Source: Sphingobacterium sp. (lineage in GTDB: Bacteria > Bacteroidota > Bacteroidia > Sphingobacteriales > Sphingobacteriaceae). From it: DNA of 64,000 nucleotides. The notes under the pieces were generated by a model. It did no database searches. It was not told the DNA's origin and worked only from the letters and a program-made list of their open reading frames with translations. A program made the position numbers and the translations under genes. The DNA lies in the NCBI GenBank assembly GCA_031253985.1, contig JAIRVH010000042.1, forward strand, positions 1-64,000, given 5' to 3'. Positions 17,884-27,130 of this stretch are shown in pieces (position 1 is the first letter of the stretch; each line of letters begins with the position of its first letter).

Positions 17884-18689
17884 CTAAGAGGATCTTTCTG
17901 CCGGGGGAGGAGTGGTTATATGTTAAGATATATTGTAATGAAACAATATGTAATAAAATCATTAAAGAAGATTTATCTTTAATTATCGATAAATTAGACC
18001 AAGAAAACACTATTAAGCAATTTTTCTTTATTAAATATGCTGATGAAGGCGGTTTCCATTTAAGACTAAGATTCCTTCTTGCTAATTTTGATTTATCCGC
18101 AGTCATACTTTCGATTAACAAGTTTTTAGCCCCATATATTCAATCAAATGTTGTTAGAAAAATACAGATAGAAAATTATCTTCGAGAATTAGAAAGATAT
18201 GGACAGGATAATATAGAAATGATTGAAAGTCTTTTTAATTATCATTCGCGTTCTATATTAAAACTTTTGAAAAGCTATTCTTTTCAGGATTTGTGGATGA
18301 TAAATTTAATATATATTGATTCTTGCCTTAGTGAGTTTTCTTTGAGTAGGAAGGAATTGTTAGCATTTTATTCTTCGGGTTTTGAACATTTGAAAATCCG
18401 TATGAATTTGCATAATTTTAAGCCACTGGCGTCGTACTATAGATTAAATAAGGAGAAAGTTTCAGCCTATTTTAATAGCAATAAAGATTTTCTAAACGAT
18501 GAAAATTTTAGTCAATTCCGTTATCTTTTAGCTAAAGTTTTCAAAAAAAGCATACAAAGGGAGGTTTATGATATATTTCATATGAATTTTAATAGAATAG
18601 CCGAGTATGGTTTTAATGATATTGAAGTTATGAGTTACTTTTTCTTAATTCAATATTCAAAGGAACTTCTTTTAAAGCCATCCGTCTAA
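17880..18689 (+). CDS. Lantibiotic dehydratase, glutamate-elimination (C-terminal) subunit
   Basis: A 269-residue protein of the SpaB_C / thiopeptide-type bacteriocin biosynthesis family. It starts with GEEWLYVKIYCN and has the typical FFFIKYADEGGFHLRLRF motif near residues 54-71, then IENYLRELERYG near 98-109. The family removes the glutamate placed by the other LanB half, leaving dehydroalanine or dehydrobutyrine for LanC. Overlap with the upstream gene indicates coupled translation. The exporter gene follows 16 bp later. Confidence 0.87.
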   Translation: MTKRIFLPGEEWLYVKIYCNETICNKIIKEDLSLIIDKLDQENTIKQFFFIKYADEGGFHLRLRFLLANFDLSAVILSINKFLAPYIQSNVVRKIQIENYLRELERYGQDNIEMIESLFNYHSRSILKLLKSYSFQDLWMINLIYIDSCLSEFSLSRKELLAFYSSGFEHLKIRMNLHNFKPLASYYRLNKEKVSAYFNSNKDFLNDENFSQFRYLLAKVFKKSIQREVYDIFHMNFNRIAEYGFNDIEVMSYFFLIQYSKELLLKPSV

Positions 18690-18705
18690 AATAACCATTA
18701 ACATT

Positions 18706-20883
18706 ATGTTATTTCAGAAACAATTGAGCCAAAGTGACTGTGGAGCAGCATGCTTGAGAATCATCGCAAGTTTCTATAATAAGAATGTTGATTATTATAG
18801 TCTACAGAAAATATTGAGGATTAGTAGAGTTGGAACAAGTATGCATTCTATTAGTAAGGCAGCAGAAGAAATTGGTTTCAAAACTAAGGGGCTCCAAGTA
18901 TCAATAGATGATCTTAAATACCTTCCAACGCCTTCTATTTTACATTGGAACCAGAAACACTTTGTTGTGCTGTTATCAATTGGGAAAAAGAAAGTGAAGG
19001 TTGCTGATCCAGCAAAAGCAATCATCACTTATTCTATCGAAGAATTTGAAAAATATTGGATTCAAAGTCAAGTAGAAGATAATATGAAGGTTGGAATTGT
19101 ATTATTACTTGAACCGACCAATACTTTTACCGAAAGTACCAATCTCACAGAAAAGAGCCGCGGATCAATTAAATTTAAAGATTTTGTTGGTTATTATAAA
19201 AGGAACAAGGGGCGGTTTTTCCAATTACTTCTATCGTTTGTTGTACTTTTTGCCATACAAACGATTTTTCCTTATCTGTCTCAATCTTTAATTGATATCG
19301 GGATAAATCTTGGCGACAAAAAGACAGTAATAGTTTTGCTAATAACGCAACTGATAATTACTACCTTTAGTTCTTTCATTTCAATGATCAGTTCCAGGAT
19401 TGGTTTAAAACTTTCCAATTTTTTAAACCTGTCCATACTCTCTGATTTTTGGATAAAAATAATATCTCTTCCGATCAATTATTTTGGCAATAAAAAAACA
19501 GGAGATATACTACAAAAGCTTGGTGACAACCATACTGTACAGACTTTTATTTCTAATATTATATTGACTTCAAGCCTTTCAATACTTAGATTTATAATTT
19601 ATTCTACAATTCTTTTATTTTATAGTCCTACTTTATTTCTTTTGGTAATCGCTGGCGATTTATTGTACTTTGGTTGGATAAGTATATTTTTTCCCATTAA
19701 AAGAAAACTGAATTTTCTGACATTTGATGCTTCATCCGATGAACATTCCATGACTATTGAAATGATCCAGGGAATGCGAGATTTAAAACTCAATAATAGT
19801 GCGAATAGCAAAAGGTGGGAATGGGAAGATATTCAGATAAGATTGTTTTCGCTTCGATTCAAAACCTTGGATTATAATCAGATTCAGTCAATTGGGGTTT
19901 TATTAATTAATAGCATTCAAAACATTGTAATTACTTTTTTAATTGCAAGCTATGTTATTGACGGATCTTTTTCTCTAGGGCAAATGATCGCAGTACAATT
20001 CATTATATCACAAATTAGTGGCCCCCTTCATGAAATTATTGGTGTTATACAGGATTATGAGAATACAAAAGTTAGTTTACAGAGACTAAATTCTGTATAT
20101 GAAATTGAAAGTGAAGAGAATGAGAATTGTAAAATAGATTATGTTAATACCAAAGAAGGGATTTCTATAAAGAATTTAAATTTTTCATATTTACATTCAA
20201 ATGGAGATATTTTTGAAAATATTACGTTTGACATTCCATATGGTAAACTTACCGCTTTTGTAGGAACTAGTGGAAGTGGGAAAACTACTATGATGAAGAT
20301 ACTTACTAAATTGGAAACAGATTATAGAGGAGAGGTTTTAGTCGGTTCTACTGAACTACAATATATTAGTCCATCTTTTTGGAGGTCAAGGATTGGTGTA
20401 GTCTTACAAGATGGGTACTTTTTTAATGATTCCATCTTAAAGAATATTTGTTTCGACGATACCACTGCGGATATGATAAAGGTGGAAAAGTGCTGCGAAA
20501 TAGCTAATATTCTTGATCATATAAAAACTTTACCTAACGGATTCAACACATTAATTGGTGCTGAAGGCCTTGGTTTAAGTCAAGGACAGAAGCAACGAAT
20601 TTTAATTGCTAGAGCTATATATCGCGATCCAGATTTTTTATTTCTTGATGAAGCGACTAATTCTTTAGATTCAATGAATGAAAAGGAGATTGTAAATAAT
20701 TTAAACCAAGCATTTGAAAACAAAACCTTAATAGTCATTGCTCATAGGCTTAGCACTATAAAAAATGCTCATAAGATAGTCGTTTTTGATAACGGAGTCA
20801 TTGTTGAGATGGGAAATCACGAAGAATTAATGTTAAAAAGTGGAATTTATTATAAGCTTATTCAGAATCAGTTATTTAATTAG
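18706..20883 (+). CDS. lanT: C39-peptidase ABC exporter (LanT type)
   Basis: A 725-residue peptidase-containing ABC transporter. The N-terminal C39 domain has C12 in SQSDCGAACL, H85 in KHFVVLL and D101 in VADPAKA, the Cys/His/Asp triad that cuts after GG/GA leader sites. The middle (about 165-440) is a multi-helix membrane domain. The C-terminal ATPase carries Walker A GTSGSGKTT near 520, signature LSQGQ near 624 and Walker B FLFLDEAT near 645. It should remove the precursor leader at its G-A site and export the modified peptide. It shares the operon with LanB and with the adaptor protein 14 bp downstream. Confidence 0.92.
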   Translation: MLFQKQLSQSDCGAACLRIIASFYNKNVDYYSLQKILRISRVGTSMHSISKAAEEIGFKTKGLQVSIDDLKYLPTPSILHWNQKHFVVLLSIGKKKVKVADPAKAIITYSIEEFEKYWIQSQVEDNMKVGIVLLLEPTNTFTESTNLTEKSRGSIKFKDFVGYYKRNKGRFFQLLLSFVVLFAIQTIFPYLSQSLIDIGINLGDKKTVIVLLITQLIITTFSSFISMISSRIGLKLSNFLNLSILSDFWIKIISLPINYFGNKKTGDILQKLGDNHTVQTFISNIILTSSLSILRFIIYSTILLFYSPTLFLLVIAGDLLYFGWISIFFPIKRKLNFLTFDASSDEHSMTIEMIQGMRDLKLNNSANSKRWEWEDIQIRLFSLRFKTLDYNQIQSIGVLLINSIQNIVITFLIASYVIDGSFSLGQMIAVQFIISQISGPLHEIIGVIQDYENTKVSLQRLNSVYEIESEENENCKIDYVNTKEGISIKNLNFSYLHSNGDIFENITFDIPYGKLTAFVGTSGSGKTTMMKILTKLETDYRGEVLVGSTELQYISPSFWRSRIGVVLQDGYFFNDSILKNICFDDTTADMIKVEKCCEIANILDHIKTLPNGFNTLIGAEGLGLSQGQKQRILIARAIYRDPDFLFLDEATNSLDSMNEKEIVNNLNQAFENKTLIVIAHRLSTIKNAHKIVVFDNGVIVEMGNHEELMLKSGIYYKLIQNQLFN

Positions 20884-20897
20884 GGAGGATAAATATT

Positions 20898-22172
20898 ATG
20901 ATAAAAGAGTCTTCAAATCCATCATCTTTAGCACAATACTATTTTTTTAACAAGAAAACCATCTTGGAAAAGTATTTTGTTCAGATTCTTTTTATAATAA
21001 CAATTATTATTTGTCTGCTTTTTTTCATTATAAAATTGCCAGATACCTATGTTACTAAAACTACAATTTTTTCGACGAATACACCATGGGAAATTTCCAT
21101 AAATGGAAAGATTGAAAAATTAATAAAGAAACAAGGTGATCAAGTAAAAAAAGGTGATGTTTTAATTACGCTCCATAGCAGTGCAGAATATAGTAGTATT
21201 ATTAAGATGATCTCATTTATTAGCAAGATTTCAGGAACGAAGCTTTATAATGAACCTTCGAGTATCTTAACAGAGCTGTCTAGGATTAAAGATCTGTCAC
21301 TTGGTGAAGTAGAGGAACCTTATCAAAATTTTTTGACGCTCCTAATGAAATATGATCAAAAATGTCAGTTGCAGGAAAAATTTGATAAAATGAAATATGA
21401 ATCATCATCCTTAAACTTAATTAATCAAAGAATTTCGAATTTGAAGGAACAGCAAGACGTATATGATTCTATATTGACAGCGAAAAAGGAAACGTTTGAA
21501 AATTCTAAAATTCTATTCAAAAAAGGAATTATATCAAAACAAGAATTAAAAAGTTTTGAAATCGATTATCTCTATAATAAAGATCCTATGTTCCAGGTTC
21601 AAAACGGTCTAATACAATCGGAAGAAAGTTTTATTGGTAAAAAACGTGAGCTAGAATTGCTGAGAGATGAATTGAATTATCTCAAGGTCGATCTTTTAGA
21701 TAAATTTAATATTTTTCAGAATAAACTACGAGAATGGACGAACACTTTTACTATAAAAAGCCCAACCGATGGTAGTATCTCTTATACTATACCTTTAGAG
21801 GAAGGTAATAAAATAGATAATCAAATAATTGGATATATACAGCAACCAATTATTAAATATTATGGGTACTTATATTTTGATCAGAAAGATATTAATAAAA
21901 TGTCAGCAGATCCAAAAAAGATACAAATTCAAGTACGCCTAGATCCTTATCCTTATCAGAAATACGGAATAATTAAAGCTAAACTAACAAGCGTGTCGAA
22001 AATTGCAACAAAGGAGGGATTTTTGGCTAAAATAGAGTTAGAGGATCATTTCAATACGTCAAAAAACAAAATGAATTTAAATAAATTTGAGGGAGTCTCT
22101 GGCGAGGTATTAGTAATTTTTAAAGAGATTTCTCTATTTAAGAAAATGACTGGAAATAATGTAATTCTATAA
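20898..22172 (+). CDS. HlyD-family periplasmic adaptor
   Basis: A 424-residue membrane fusion protein: a cytoplasmic start, one membrane helix near residues 28-50 (FIITIIICLLFFIIKL), then a biotinyl-lipoyl-like half (WEISINGKIEKLIKKQGDQV), long coiled coils (about 110-270) and a second lipoyl half ending in a beta-barrel region (IKSPTDGSISYTIPLEEGNK and following). Such adaptors connect a C39-ABC transporter to an outer-membrane channel. AGGGAGGAT lies 9 bp before the ATG. This is the last gene of the lanthipeptide cluster, and no TolC-type gene is adjacent, so a general outer-membrane channel would be needed. Confidence 0.85.
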   Translation: MIKESSNPSSLAQYYFFNKKTILEKYFVQILFIITIIICLLFFIIKLPDTYVTKTTIFSTNTPWEISINGKIEKLIKKQGDQVKKGDVLITLHSSAEYSSIIKMISFISKISGTKLYNEPSSILTELSRIKDLSLGEVEEPYQNFLTLLMKYDQKCQLQEKFDKMKYESSSLNLINQRISNLKEQQDVYDSILTAKKETFENSKILFKKGIISKQELKSFEIDYLYNKDPMFQVQNGLIQSEESFIGKKRELELLRDELNYLKVDLLDKFNIFQNKLREWTNTFTIKSPTDGSISYTIPLEEGNKIDNQIIGYIQQPIIKYYGYLYFDQKDINKMSADPKKIQIQVRLDPYPYQKYGIIKAKLTSVSKIATKEGFLAKIELEDHFNTSKNKMNLNKFEGVSGEVLVIFKEISLFKKMTGNNVIL

Positions 22173-22292
22173 CTAAGCAGTTTTTAATGATGCTGACTTA
22201 ATTTGTACAGAAGTGAAACATCATCATGTAAAAGGCTTGAAATATGATTGGTAACTTACGTATGTCCAATTTTCTTAAATAGATTTTATAAG

Positions 22293-22710
22293 GCTACGCT
22301 TTCCCATAACCAGTCCTACTTTCAAACCCATACCTTAGCCTTATAGTTTGTAATAATCTTGAGGGCTAATATCTGTAAACATATTAATTCAGCATAAATA
22401 ATGTATATTAGGCTTGGGTATTAACCTTGACCGATTGAAAAGTAGCATGCCATGATAGTAACCACGACCAATTCCATCGAAGGAAGGGAGATTTCACGAT
22501 ATAATGATCCAATAGCAGCCAATGTTGTCATCGGCACCAATATCTTTAGCGATATAGGCGCGAGCTATGTAGATTTCTTTGGCGGTCGCTCTATCAGCTA
22601 TGAGAAGAAGATGCAGGAAATGTACAAGCGCGTTACCAAAACGCTCAAGCAGCGTGCACAGGCAATTCGTGCTTGCTATTATTGGGCTTAGTGTCGATAT
22701 CGACGGAATT
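22293..22710 (+). repeat. Dispersed repeat, copy B (longest copy)
   Basis: Begins GCTACGCTTTCCCATAACC and shares blocks CTACTTTCAAACC, TTTGTAATAATCTTGA, TGTATATTAGGCTTGGGT and CATGATAGTAACCACGACC with copies at 3395 and/or 29084. This is the most complete copy, containing nearly all of a UPF0145 gene. A short fourth match lies at 27252-27305. Confidence 0.8.
22452..22710 (+). pseudogene. UPF0145 (YbjQ-like) gene broken by a frameshift
   Basis: MIVTTTNSIEGREISRY, IGTNIFSDIGASYVDFFGGR and SYEKKMQEMYKRVTKTLKQRA are the conserved parts of the UPF0145/YbjQ heavy-metal-binding-like family. After AQAIRA the frame runs to a TAG at 22689-22691, but a shifted frame continues AIIGLSVDIDGI, the normal end of the family. 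The gene is therefore nearly full length with one frameshift. It overlaps into the end of the convergent SMI1/KNR4-like gene. Fragments occur at 3540-3625 and 29240-29361. Confidence 0.8.
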
Positions 22711-23154
22711 TTAGGATGTAATACCCAACTCTCGATGCCACTGATATAATCCTCCGGGGTCGAAGACATTCCCTTTTAAAAAACGCTGCAAAAACTCTGT
22801 GAGGGACGACGTCAATGCAATTTTAGGGTGCGTTGCATTAAATATTTCATATCGGCAATCTCCTAAATACCTTAATCCCCATATATCTGAATTAATCATA
22901 TATTCTGAAAAATAAAACCAATTATTCCCATAGTTGTCTGAGTATTTCATTATTCCATCAAGTGGTATAATATTGAAAATATCTTCATTACAACCGAAAC
23001 CATTACATAAGAGATAAAATCTTCTAAACTCATCGGGCAAAGGAAATCCAATTTTTTGTTCAAAGGTATCAATCTCCGAGAGCATTGCTCCAGGATAGAT
23101 GTCAATTCCATCTCTCTCGTGCTTTTGTTTTATAGCTGTAATTAATTGTCTCAT
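22711..23154 (-). CDS. SMI1/KNR4 (SUKH) family protein, probable toxin immunity protein
   Basis: A 147-residue protein with the SMI1/KNR4 pattern: an N-terminal helix, then EIDTFEQKIGFPLPDEFRRF (residues 27-46), YLLCNGFG, and a later YLGDCRYEIFNATHPKIAL region with the usual IALTSSLTEFLQRFL helix. SUKH proteins are the most common immunity family against polymorphic nuclease toxins in bacteria. It stands at the head of a row of minus-strand genes with similar supposed roles, near a decayed repeat, with no intact toxin in the window. Immunity function is inferred from family and setting. Confidence 0.85.
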   Translation of the reverse strand: MRQLITAIKQKHERDGIDIYPGAMLSEIDTFEQKIGFPLPDEFRRFYLLCNGFGCNEDIFNIIPLDGIMKYSDNYGNNWFYFSEYMINSDIWGLRYLGDCRYEIFNATHPKIALTSSLTEFLQRFLKGNVFDPGGLYQWHRELGITS

Positions 23155-23331
23155 TGCTATTATGTGGTAAAACTGGCGGGGTATAACATCATCTTAAGAT
23201 AAAGTTATTAAATATATTCGTCCATAAGTAAACGCAGTAGGAGTAAATGTAGTTCTGATAAAGTTAATACCTCCGTTCCAATTTCTCGAAACCTTCGGTG
23301 GAACCATAACAAGCATATCAAATTCTTTCGT

Positions 23332-23433
23332 TTAAATTTCCATTGTACTCGTACAAAGCAACACTTTAAATTTATTGTCAGCGGCTTTGAATGTTAACAA
23401 GTCTCCCTGATTAATATCTGTTATTTTTAGCAT
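23332..23433 (-). pseudogene. Truncated small immunity-like gene
   Basis: A 33-residue frame, MLKITDINQGDLLTFKAADN then KFKVLLCTSTMEI, starts 7 bp after the preceding minus-strand gene. The frame ends abruptly at a TAA, while other frames downstream toward 23210 still look partly coding. It appears to be the first part of a longer small protein disabled by frameshift. Function unknown. Confidence 0.4.
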
Positions 23434-23440
23434 AGGATGT

Positions 23441-23758
23441 TTAATCAATAATTTTAAAGTTCAGTTTGTTATTCCCTATTAAAAGGAGTAGTTCTTCGTT
23501 CGTTATACTTCCATCAATTTTTTTCGGTAGTACAACGCCAACCGGATGTCCAAAATTTAAGTATTCGGTGCTGTACATGGTTCCTGTCGAATCAATCAAT
23601 CGTTCTGAGTCAGACCATTCGTACCCAATGAAATCAACTTGGTCTACTAATTCTTCAATCGTTTCCAATTCAATAATATCTTTGGGATATTTTAAGTCAA
23701 TTATTATCGAAGGAAACACGGGAGGATTAAATTTGTCCTTGCTTTTCCAGTTTTTCAA
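23441..23758 (-). CDS. Hypothetical protein, 5' end uncertain
   Basis: About 105 residues are clear (PPVFPSIIIDLKYPKDIIEL near the start, then VDQVDFIGYEWSDSERLIDS and LNFGHPVGVVLPKKIDG). The only in-frame start codon near the 5' end is a TTG at 23758; the frame stays open further upstream (FNFNKLEQIISKYLKNW) without an ATG, and an ATG in another frame (MEEITKFEQ, about 23836) lies just before it. Either a non-ATG start or a frameshift is present. It sits among immunity-like genes and may be another; the family is not recognised. Confidence 0.5.
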   Translation of the reverse strand: MKNWKSKDKFNPPVFPSIIIDLKYPKDIIELETIEELVDQVDFIGYEWSDSERLIDSTGTMYSTEYLNFGHPVGVVLPKKIDGSITNEELLLLIGNNKLNFKIID

Positions 23759-23833
23759 GTATTTGGAAATGATTTGCTCAAGTTTGTTGAAATTGAAGAC
23801 AATATTTGCTCGAACTTTGTGATTTCCTCCATT

Positions 23834-24241
23834 TTAATGATCACCGCCAGAATAGATCCACATCGGCTCTGTTTGCCCGGCTCTTTCAAAACCGTTCTTT
23901 TTATAAAAGTCTATGGCTTTTCCATCAGCAGTAAGCATCTGCATATGAAAATCCTTATAAATCTCTTGCATTTTATCCATAATCAAACGCCCAACCCCTT
24001 TGCCTTGATAGGAGGGGAGCACCAGTAGATGCGGATAATAAACCACGAGGTATCCATCGGAAATAGCATTCCCTAGACCTACTAATGTTGTACCATCCCA
24101 TGCCGTAACTAAAGAATGCGAATTTAATAGTCCTTTCAGCAGTAGTTCTGGTTTTTCGGCTGCACTCCATTTATTAGCTTGGTAAAGTTGCAGAATGTCG
24201 TTTGCATTTAAGTCTCTATTAACACTAAGCTTTATGTTCAT
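23834..24241 (-). CDS. GNAT-family N-acetyltransferase
   Basis: A 135-residue single-domain GNAT protein. The acetyl-CoA binding motif A is clear: HLLVLPSYQGKGVGRLIMDKM near 71-91 with the Q/RxxGxG/A signature (QGKGVG), and the late FYKKNGFERAG segment typical of motif B. Such enzymes transfer acetyl from acetyl-CoA to an amine; the substrate cannot be told. It lies in a row of small immunity-like genes and is not obviously co-transcribed with its neighbours. Confidence 0.88.
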   Translation of the reverse strand: MNIKLSVNRDLNANDILQLYQANKWSAAEKPELLLKGLLNSHSLVTAWDGTTLVGLGNAISDGYLVVYYPHLLVLPSYQGKGVGRLIMDKMQEIYKDFHMQMLTADGKAIDFYKKNGFERAGQTEPMWIYSGGDH

Positions 24242-24329
24242 ATATTATTCTGTAGTTTTGGTGTGTATACTTAAGTAAATGTTCGTTGTAAATATGCGAA
24301 CATGTAAAAATTGAAGTTTATGCTTAATA

Positions 24330-24587
24330 TTACTCGTAAACTTTTGCCCCCTTGAAAATATCAGCAAATGTTGACCACGCAGCTTTTTCAGCATCTACGT
24401 TTGCCTCAGTATTATCATAATACCCTTGGATATCTTCTGCGTATGACGCCAAAGCCTCCAGAAAATCAGGTAAGGTTTTGTTTTCCCAATTTTGAGGCTG
24501 TTGGAGCAAATCCTGGCGAAACAAATCAAGAAATTTGACGAAGCTTTGTCTATCTTTTACGATCACTTCGTTTAATTGATTATCCAT
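24330..24587 (-). CDS. Small acidic protein resembling DUF7660
   Basis: An 85-residue acidic protein: MDNQLNEVIVKDRQSFVKFL, then a WENKTLPDFLEALASYAEDI segment near 39-58 and a final WSTFADIFKGAKVYE. This W...LxxFLEAL...W...A..ILxxAxxYE layout resembles small DUF7660-type proteins found beside immunity genes. The assignment is from memory of the pattern and is tentative. It lies 58 bp from the membrane protein gene upstream on the same strand. Confidence 0.6.
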   Translation of the reverse strand: MDNQLNEVIVKDRQSFVKFLDLFRQDLLQQPQNWENKTLPDFLEALASYAEDIQGYYDNTEANVDAEKAAWSTFADIFKGAKVYE

Positions 24588-24645
24588 ATTATATACTTAA
24601 CTTTTTATAATTTAAGACGCTGATTTTGATGTTTTTCGTCCATTT

Positions 24646-25233
24646 TTATGAAATTCTATCATATTTATCCTTCTGCGCATGTACACCCAATGCAACTCCA
24701 AATCCAACAAGTGAGCACCATATGATGACAATATTCTCACGGCCGTTAAGCAATGTGAATTTAAATAGGGGATGCGCGTGTATATAATCTGCTATTGGCC
24801 ATACAAGTACAGATAATCCAATTATTATCGCCATTGAAAGCCAGAACTTAGGAAAAACGAGGATTATATTTGTAATAAGTGTAAATAGTATTGCAGCTAA
24901 AGCCGAACCAACATACATGGCATACAATCCCATTGGGGAAAGAATAAATACAGTGATGCCAATTGTGATTATAAAGATAACAATACTCAAAAACCAATGC
25001 AGCAGTATGCCTATCAATTTCTTCGGAAAACTGATCCTATCAAAATTGCTTAATGAAACGGCTAATGAGATTAATGTTGGGATAAGGATAAACGACCAGT
25101 CCCATTTAATGCAAACCGAAAAAATGATGCTAGCCAAAATGCAGCAAAGCGATGTCATAGCTATTCTGATAATTTGCATACTCCTACTTTTAGATTTAAG
25201 CCTGAATACCGATCCTTTTTTCCTTCGCACCAA
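24646..25233 (-). CDS. Multi-pass membrane protein, unknown function
   Basis: A 195-residue protein with a basic N-terminus and about six hydrophobic segments (SLCCILASIIFSVCI, FILIPTLISLAVSL, IVIFIITIGITVFIL, ALAAILFTLITNIIL, SMAIIIGLSVLVW, NIVIIWCSLVGFGVAL). No family motif is visible. It lies 27 bp downstream of the DUF3885 gene on the same strand and is probably co-transcribed with it. In this context it may be an immunity protein against a membrane-targeting toxin, which is speculation. Confidence 0.65.
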   Translation of the reverse strand: MVRRKKGSVFRLKSKSRSMQIIRIAMTSLCCILASIIFSVCIKWDWSFILIPTLISLAVSLSNFDRISFPKKLIGILLHWFLSIVIFIITIGITVFILSPMGLYAMYVGSALAAILFTLITNIILVFPKFWLSMAIIIGLSVLVWPIADYIHAHPLFKFTLLNGRENIVIIWCSLVGFGVALGVHAQKDKYDRIS

Positions 25234-25260
25234 TTTACATGAACAAAACTGTGATCTGAT

Positions 25261-25911
25261 TTATGTGAAGAGCTTTTCTATTTGCGCCCTGTCATAGTCA
25301 AGAATCCAGTCTTTGTGGTTTTCGTAAATTGGTCTTAGTGTTTCAATATCACTAGCGACAAGATCAAGACCTCTGTCATCGTACATATTAAAAATAAGTT
25401 TTTTATTGATGTTTATAAGGTAAATCTCTTTGTTCGAAATTATATGATTATACTCTAACCTCGGGAATTTTGAAGGAAAGTCTTGATTTGCAATTGCCAT
25501 TAATAAGGTTTTATGATTTACTCTGCCTGACTTTAGTTTAATAATGGCAAGATTTCGAATATCAAATTTATCGCGAGGATCGTAAAGCCTTATTTCTTTC
25601 GAAAAATTTATTTCGGCTGCATGGAGATCCTGAATTTGTTTAAAGATAAAGTTCGAACAGCGAATTTTTCTGCGTTTGTATTTATAGTCCATTAAAACTA
25701 GAAATACACTGTCAGAATCGTCAAAGGCGCTTTGGAAAATTGTTGTTGCACGCCTGTTAATGTTGTGAAAGTATTTTTCTGTATTGGTTTCGCCAATTTG
25801 TAAGTCAAATCGAAGTCCAAAATCACAGCTGTAAAATAAAGGAGCTCTAAGCTTTAGTCTCTTGAAGTGATCTTTTAAAAACTGTCTATATTCTTGTTTG
25901 GTTGTTTGCAC
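25261..25911 (-). CDS. DUF3885 domain protein
   Basis: A 216-residue protein matching the DUF3885 pattern along its length: LRFDLQIGETNTEKYFHNINRR near 33-54, a central DSVFLVLMDYKYKRRK, ANQDFPSKFPRLEYN, and the diagnostic MYDDRGLDLVASDIETLRPIYENH near the C-terminus followed by WILDYDRAQIEKLF. The family is widespread in bacteria next to toxins and other small immunity-like genes; its function is not established. It leads a likely two-gene unit with the membrane protein. Confidence 0.82.
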   Translation of the reverse strand: MQTTKQEYRQFLKDHFKRLKLRAPLFYSCDFGLRFDLQIGETNTEKYFHNINRRATTIFQSAFDDSDSVFLVLMDYKYKRRKIRCSNFIFKQIQDLHAAEINFSKEIRLYDPRDKFDIRNLAIIKLKSGRVNHKTLLMAIANQDFPSKFPRLEYNHIISNKEIYLININKKLIFNMYDDRGLDLVASDIETLRPIYENHKDWILDYDRAQIEKLFT

Positions 25912-26036
25912 AGTGAAGATTTAATTTGATGAATATTAAAGATGATTTATATGGACATCTCTTAATTACTGCCCTACAACAAGGTCTTCCTGCTGTATCA
26001 GCTTATCTTTTGTACTTTTTGGATTGGCGGATAAAT

Positions 26037-26588
26037 TTAGCTCGAACCATCTAAGAGTTCAAAAGTAATCTCTCCGGTATGATGTTTTCTTAATTGGTCA
26101 ATTAATGGGATACAAGACTCATCATAAGCGATATGTGTTAGGTTTTTAAAAGTTAATATTTCAATTAAAAGATTGGGAATATCAGTAACATGAGCATTTT
26201 TAAGAACCAGTGTTTTTAGATTTTGTATTCTAAGGTTGGTCAAACCGATTAAATCAAAATGATCCAAATACAAAAAAATCAAATTTTCAAGGTCATTTAT
26301 CCATAACGGGATCTCATAGGGACTATTTTCTTTTACCCTTCTACTACTGTAATCGCCTGTTAAAAATAGTTTATCAAGTTGGTAAAGGTCTTTTACATGT
26401 TCATTTGGTAAGGTATTGCTGTCAAACCTACTTGTTGTATATAAAGCAAAGGGAATATTACAAATTCCTAATAAGATCGTTTCTCCTTGAAAAAATAGTA
26501 CTGATCCATTTTTTTCATCACCCCAATTGACATGGAGCATACCACTGCCCTTAATAATGCTTTTTCCTTCATTGTTATCCTTTTCCAT
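26037..26588 (-). CDS. Leucine-rich-repeat-like protein
   Basis: A 183-residue protein whose second half shows short leucine-rich-type repeats: LYQLDKLFLTG, LENLIFLYLDHFDLIGLTNL, RIQNLKTLVLKNAHVTDIP and FKNLTHIAYDESCI, spaced by about 22-24 residues. LRR proteins bind other proteins. It follows the zinc-ribbon gene by 5 bp on the same strand, so they form an operon. A role as immunity protein is possible from position only. Confidence 0.65.
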   Translation of the reverse strand: MEKDNNEGKSIIKGSGMLHVNWGDEKNGSVLFFQGETILLGICNIPFALYTTSRFDSNTLPNEHVKDLYQLDKLFLTGDYSSRRVKENSPYEIPLWINDLENLIFLYLDHFDLIGLTNLRIQNLKTLVLKNAHVTDIPNLLIEILTFKNLTHIAYDESCIPLIDQLRKHHTGEITFELLDGSS

Positions 26589-26593
26589 AATGA

Positions 26594-27130
26594 CTAAATA
26601 TGGGATTTTACAACAGCTAGGCTACAGTTTAATTTCTCCTGCAATTCAACTATAAATTCAGGTTTCAATTCAGGCCAGTTCCAAAATGTAAATCCAAGAT
26701 TGCTGAATCCCCACTGTGGTTCAAAAACATATTGCTGGATTTCGCTTTCGGTGGCGCATATCGGACACAACAAATTATCGGTAAAACCCTGGCACCAGGA
26801 ATCCAGATCCCATTCATTGTCCACAATATTTTCTGTACAACTGGGGCATATGATACGATCGATGCCATTTTGGCCGGTATCAAATACAGTGCGCTCACTT
26901 GTTATTTCCAGACCATTTATATCAAGTTGGTATGGAAGGAACTGAGGTTCCGCCACAATGTTTTGAGCACCGTCAGAAATTGCATATCCAAGGTTGCCCA
27001 GTGTGCAATCCGATAGTTCAGCTTTGACGATATCTTTCGAAACGAACCACTTTAAAATATCATTTACAACAACTTCATCAGAAGCGTACCTGGACACTTT
27101 AGGCACAAGCGAAATAGTATAGTCACTCAT
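26594..27130 (-). CDS. Zinc-ribbon-containing hypothetical protein
   Basis: A 178-residue protein. The middle contains CPSC near residues 95-98 and CPIC about 30 residues later, a likely four-cysteine zinc ribbon. The N-terminal region (YTISLVPKVSRYASDEVVVN) and the tryptophan-rich C-terminus (PQWGFSNLGFTFWNWPELKP) have no recognised family. The first gene of an operon with the LRR-like protein 5 bp downstream. No toxin or nuclease motif is seen. Confidence 0.65.
   Translation of the reverse strand: MSDYTISLVPKVSRYASDEVVVNDILKWFVSKDIVKAELSDCTLGNLGYAISDGAQNIVAEPQFLPYQLDINGLEITSERTVFDTGQNGIDRIICPSCTENIVDNEWDLDSWCQGFTDNLLCPICATESEIQQYVFEPQWGFSNLGFTFWNWPELKPEFIVELQEKLNCSLAVVKSHI

Noticed and set aside
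22452..22691. UPF0145 gene as an intact 79-residue gene
   Set aside because: The conserved end of the family lies in a shifted frame after AQAIRA, so it is annotated as a pseudogene.
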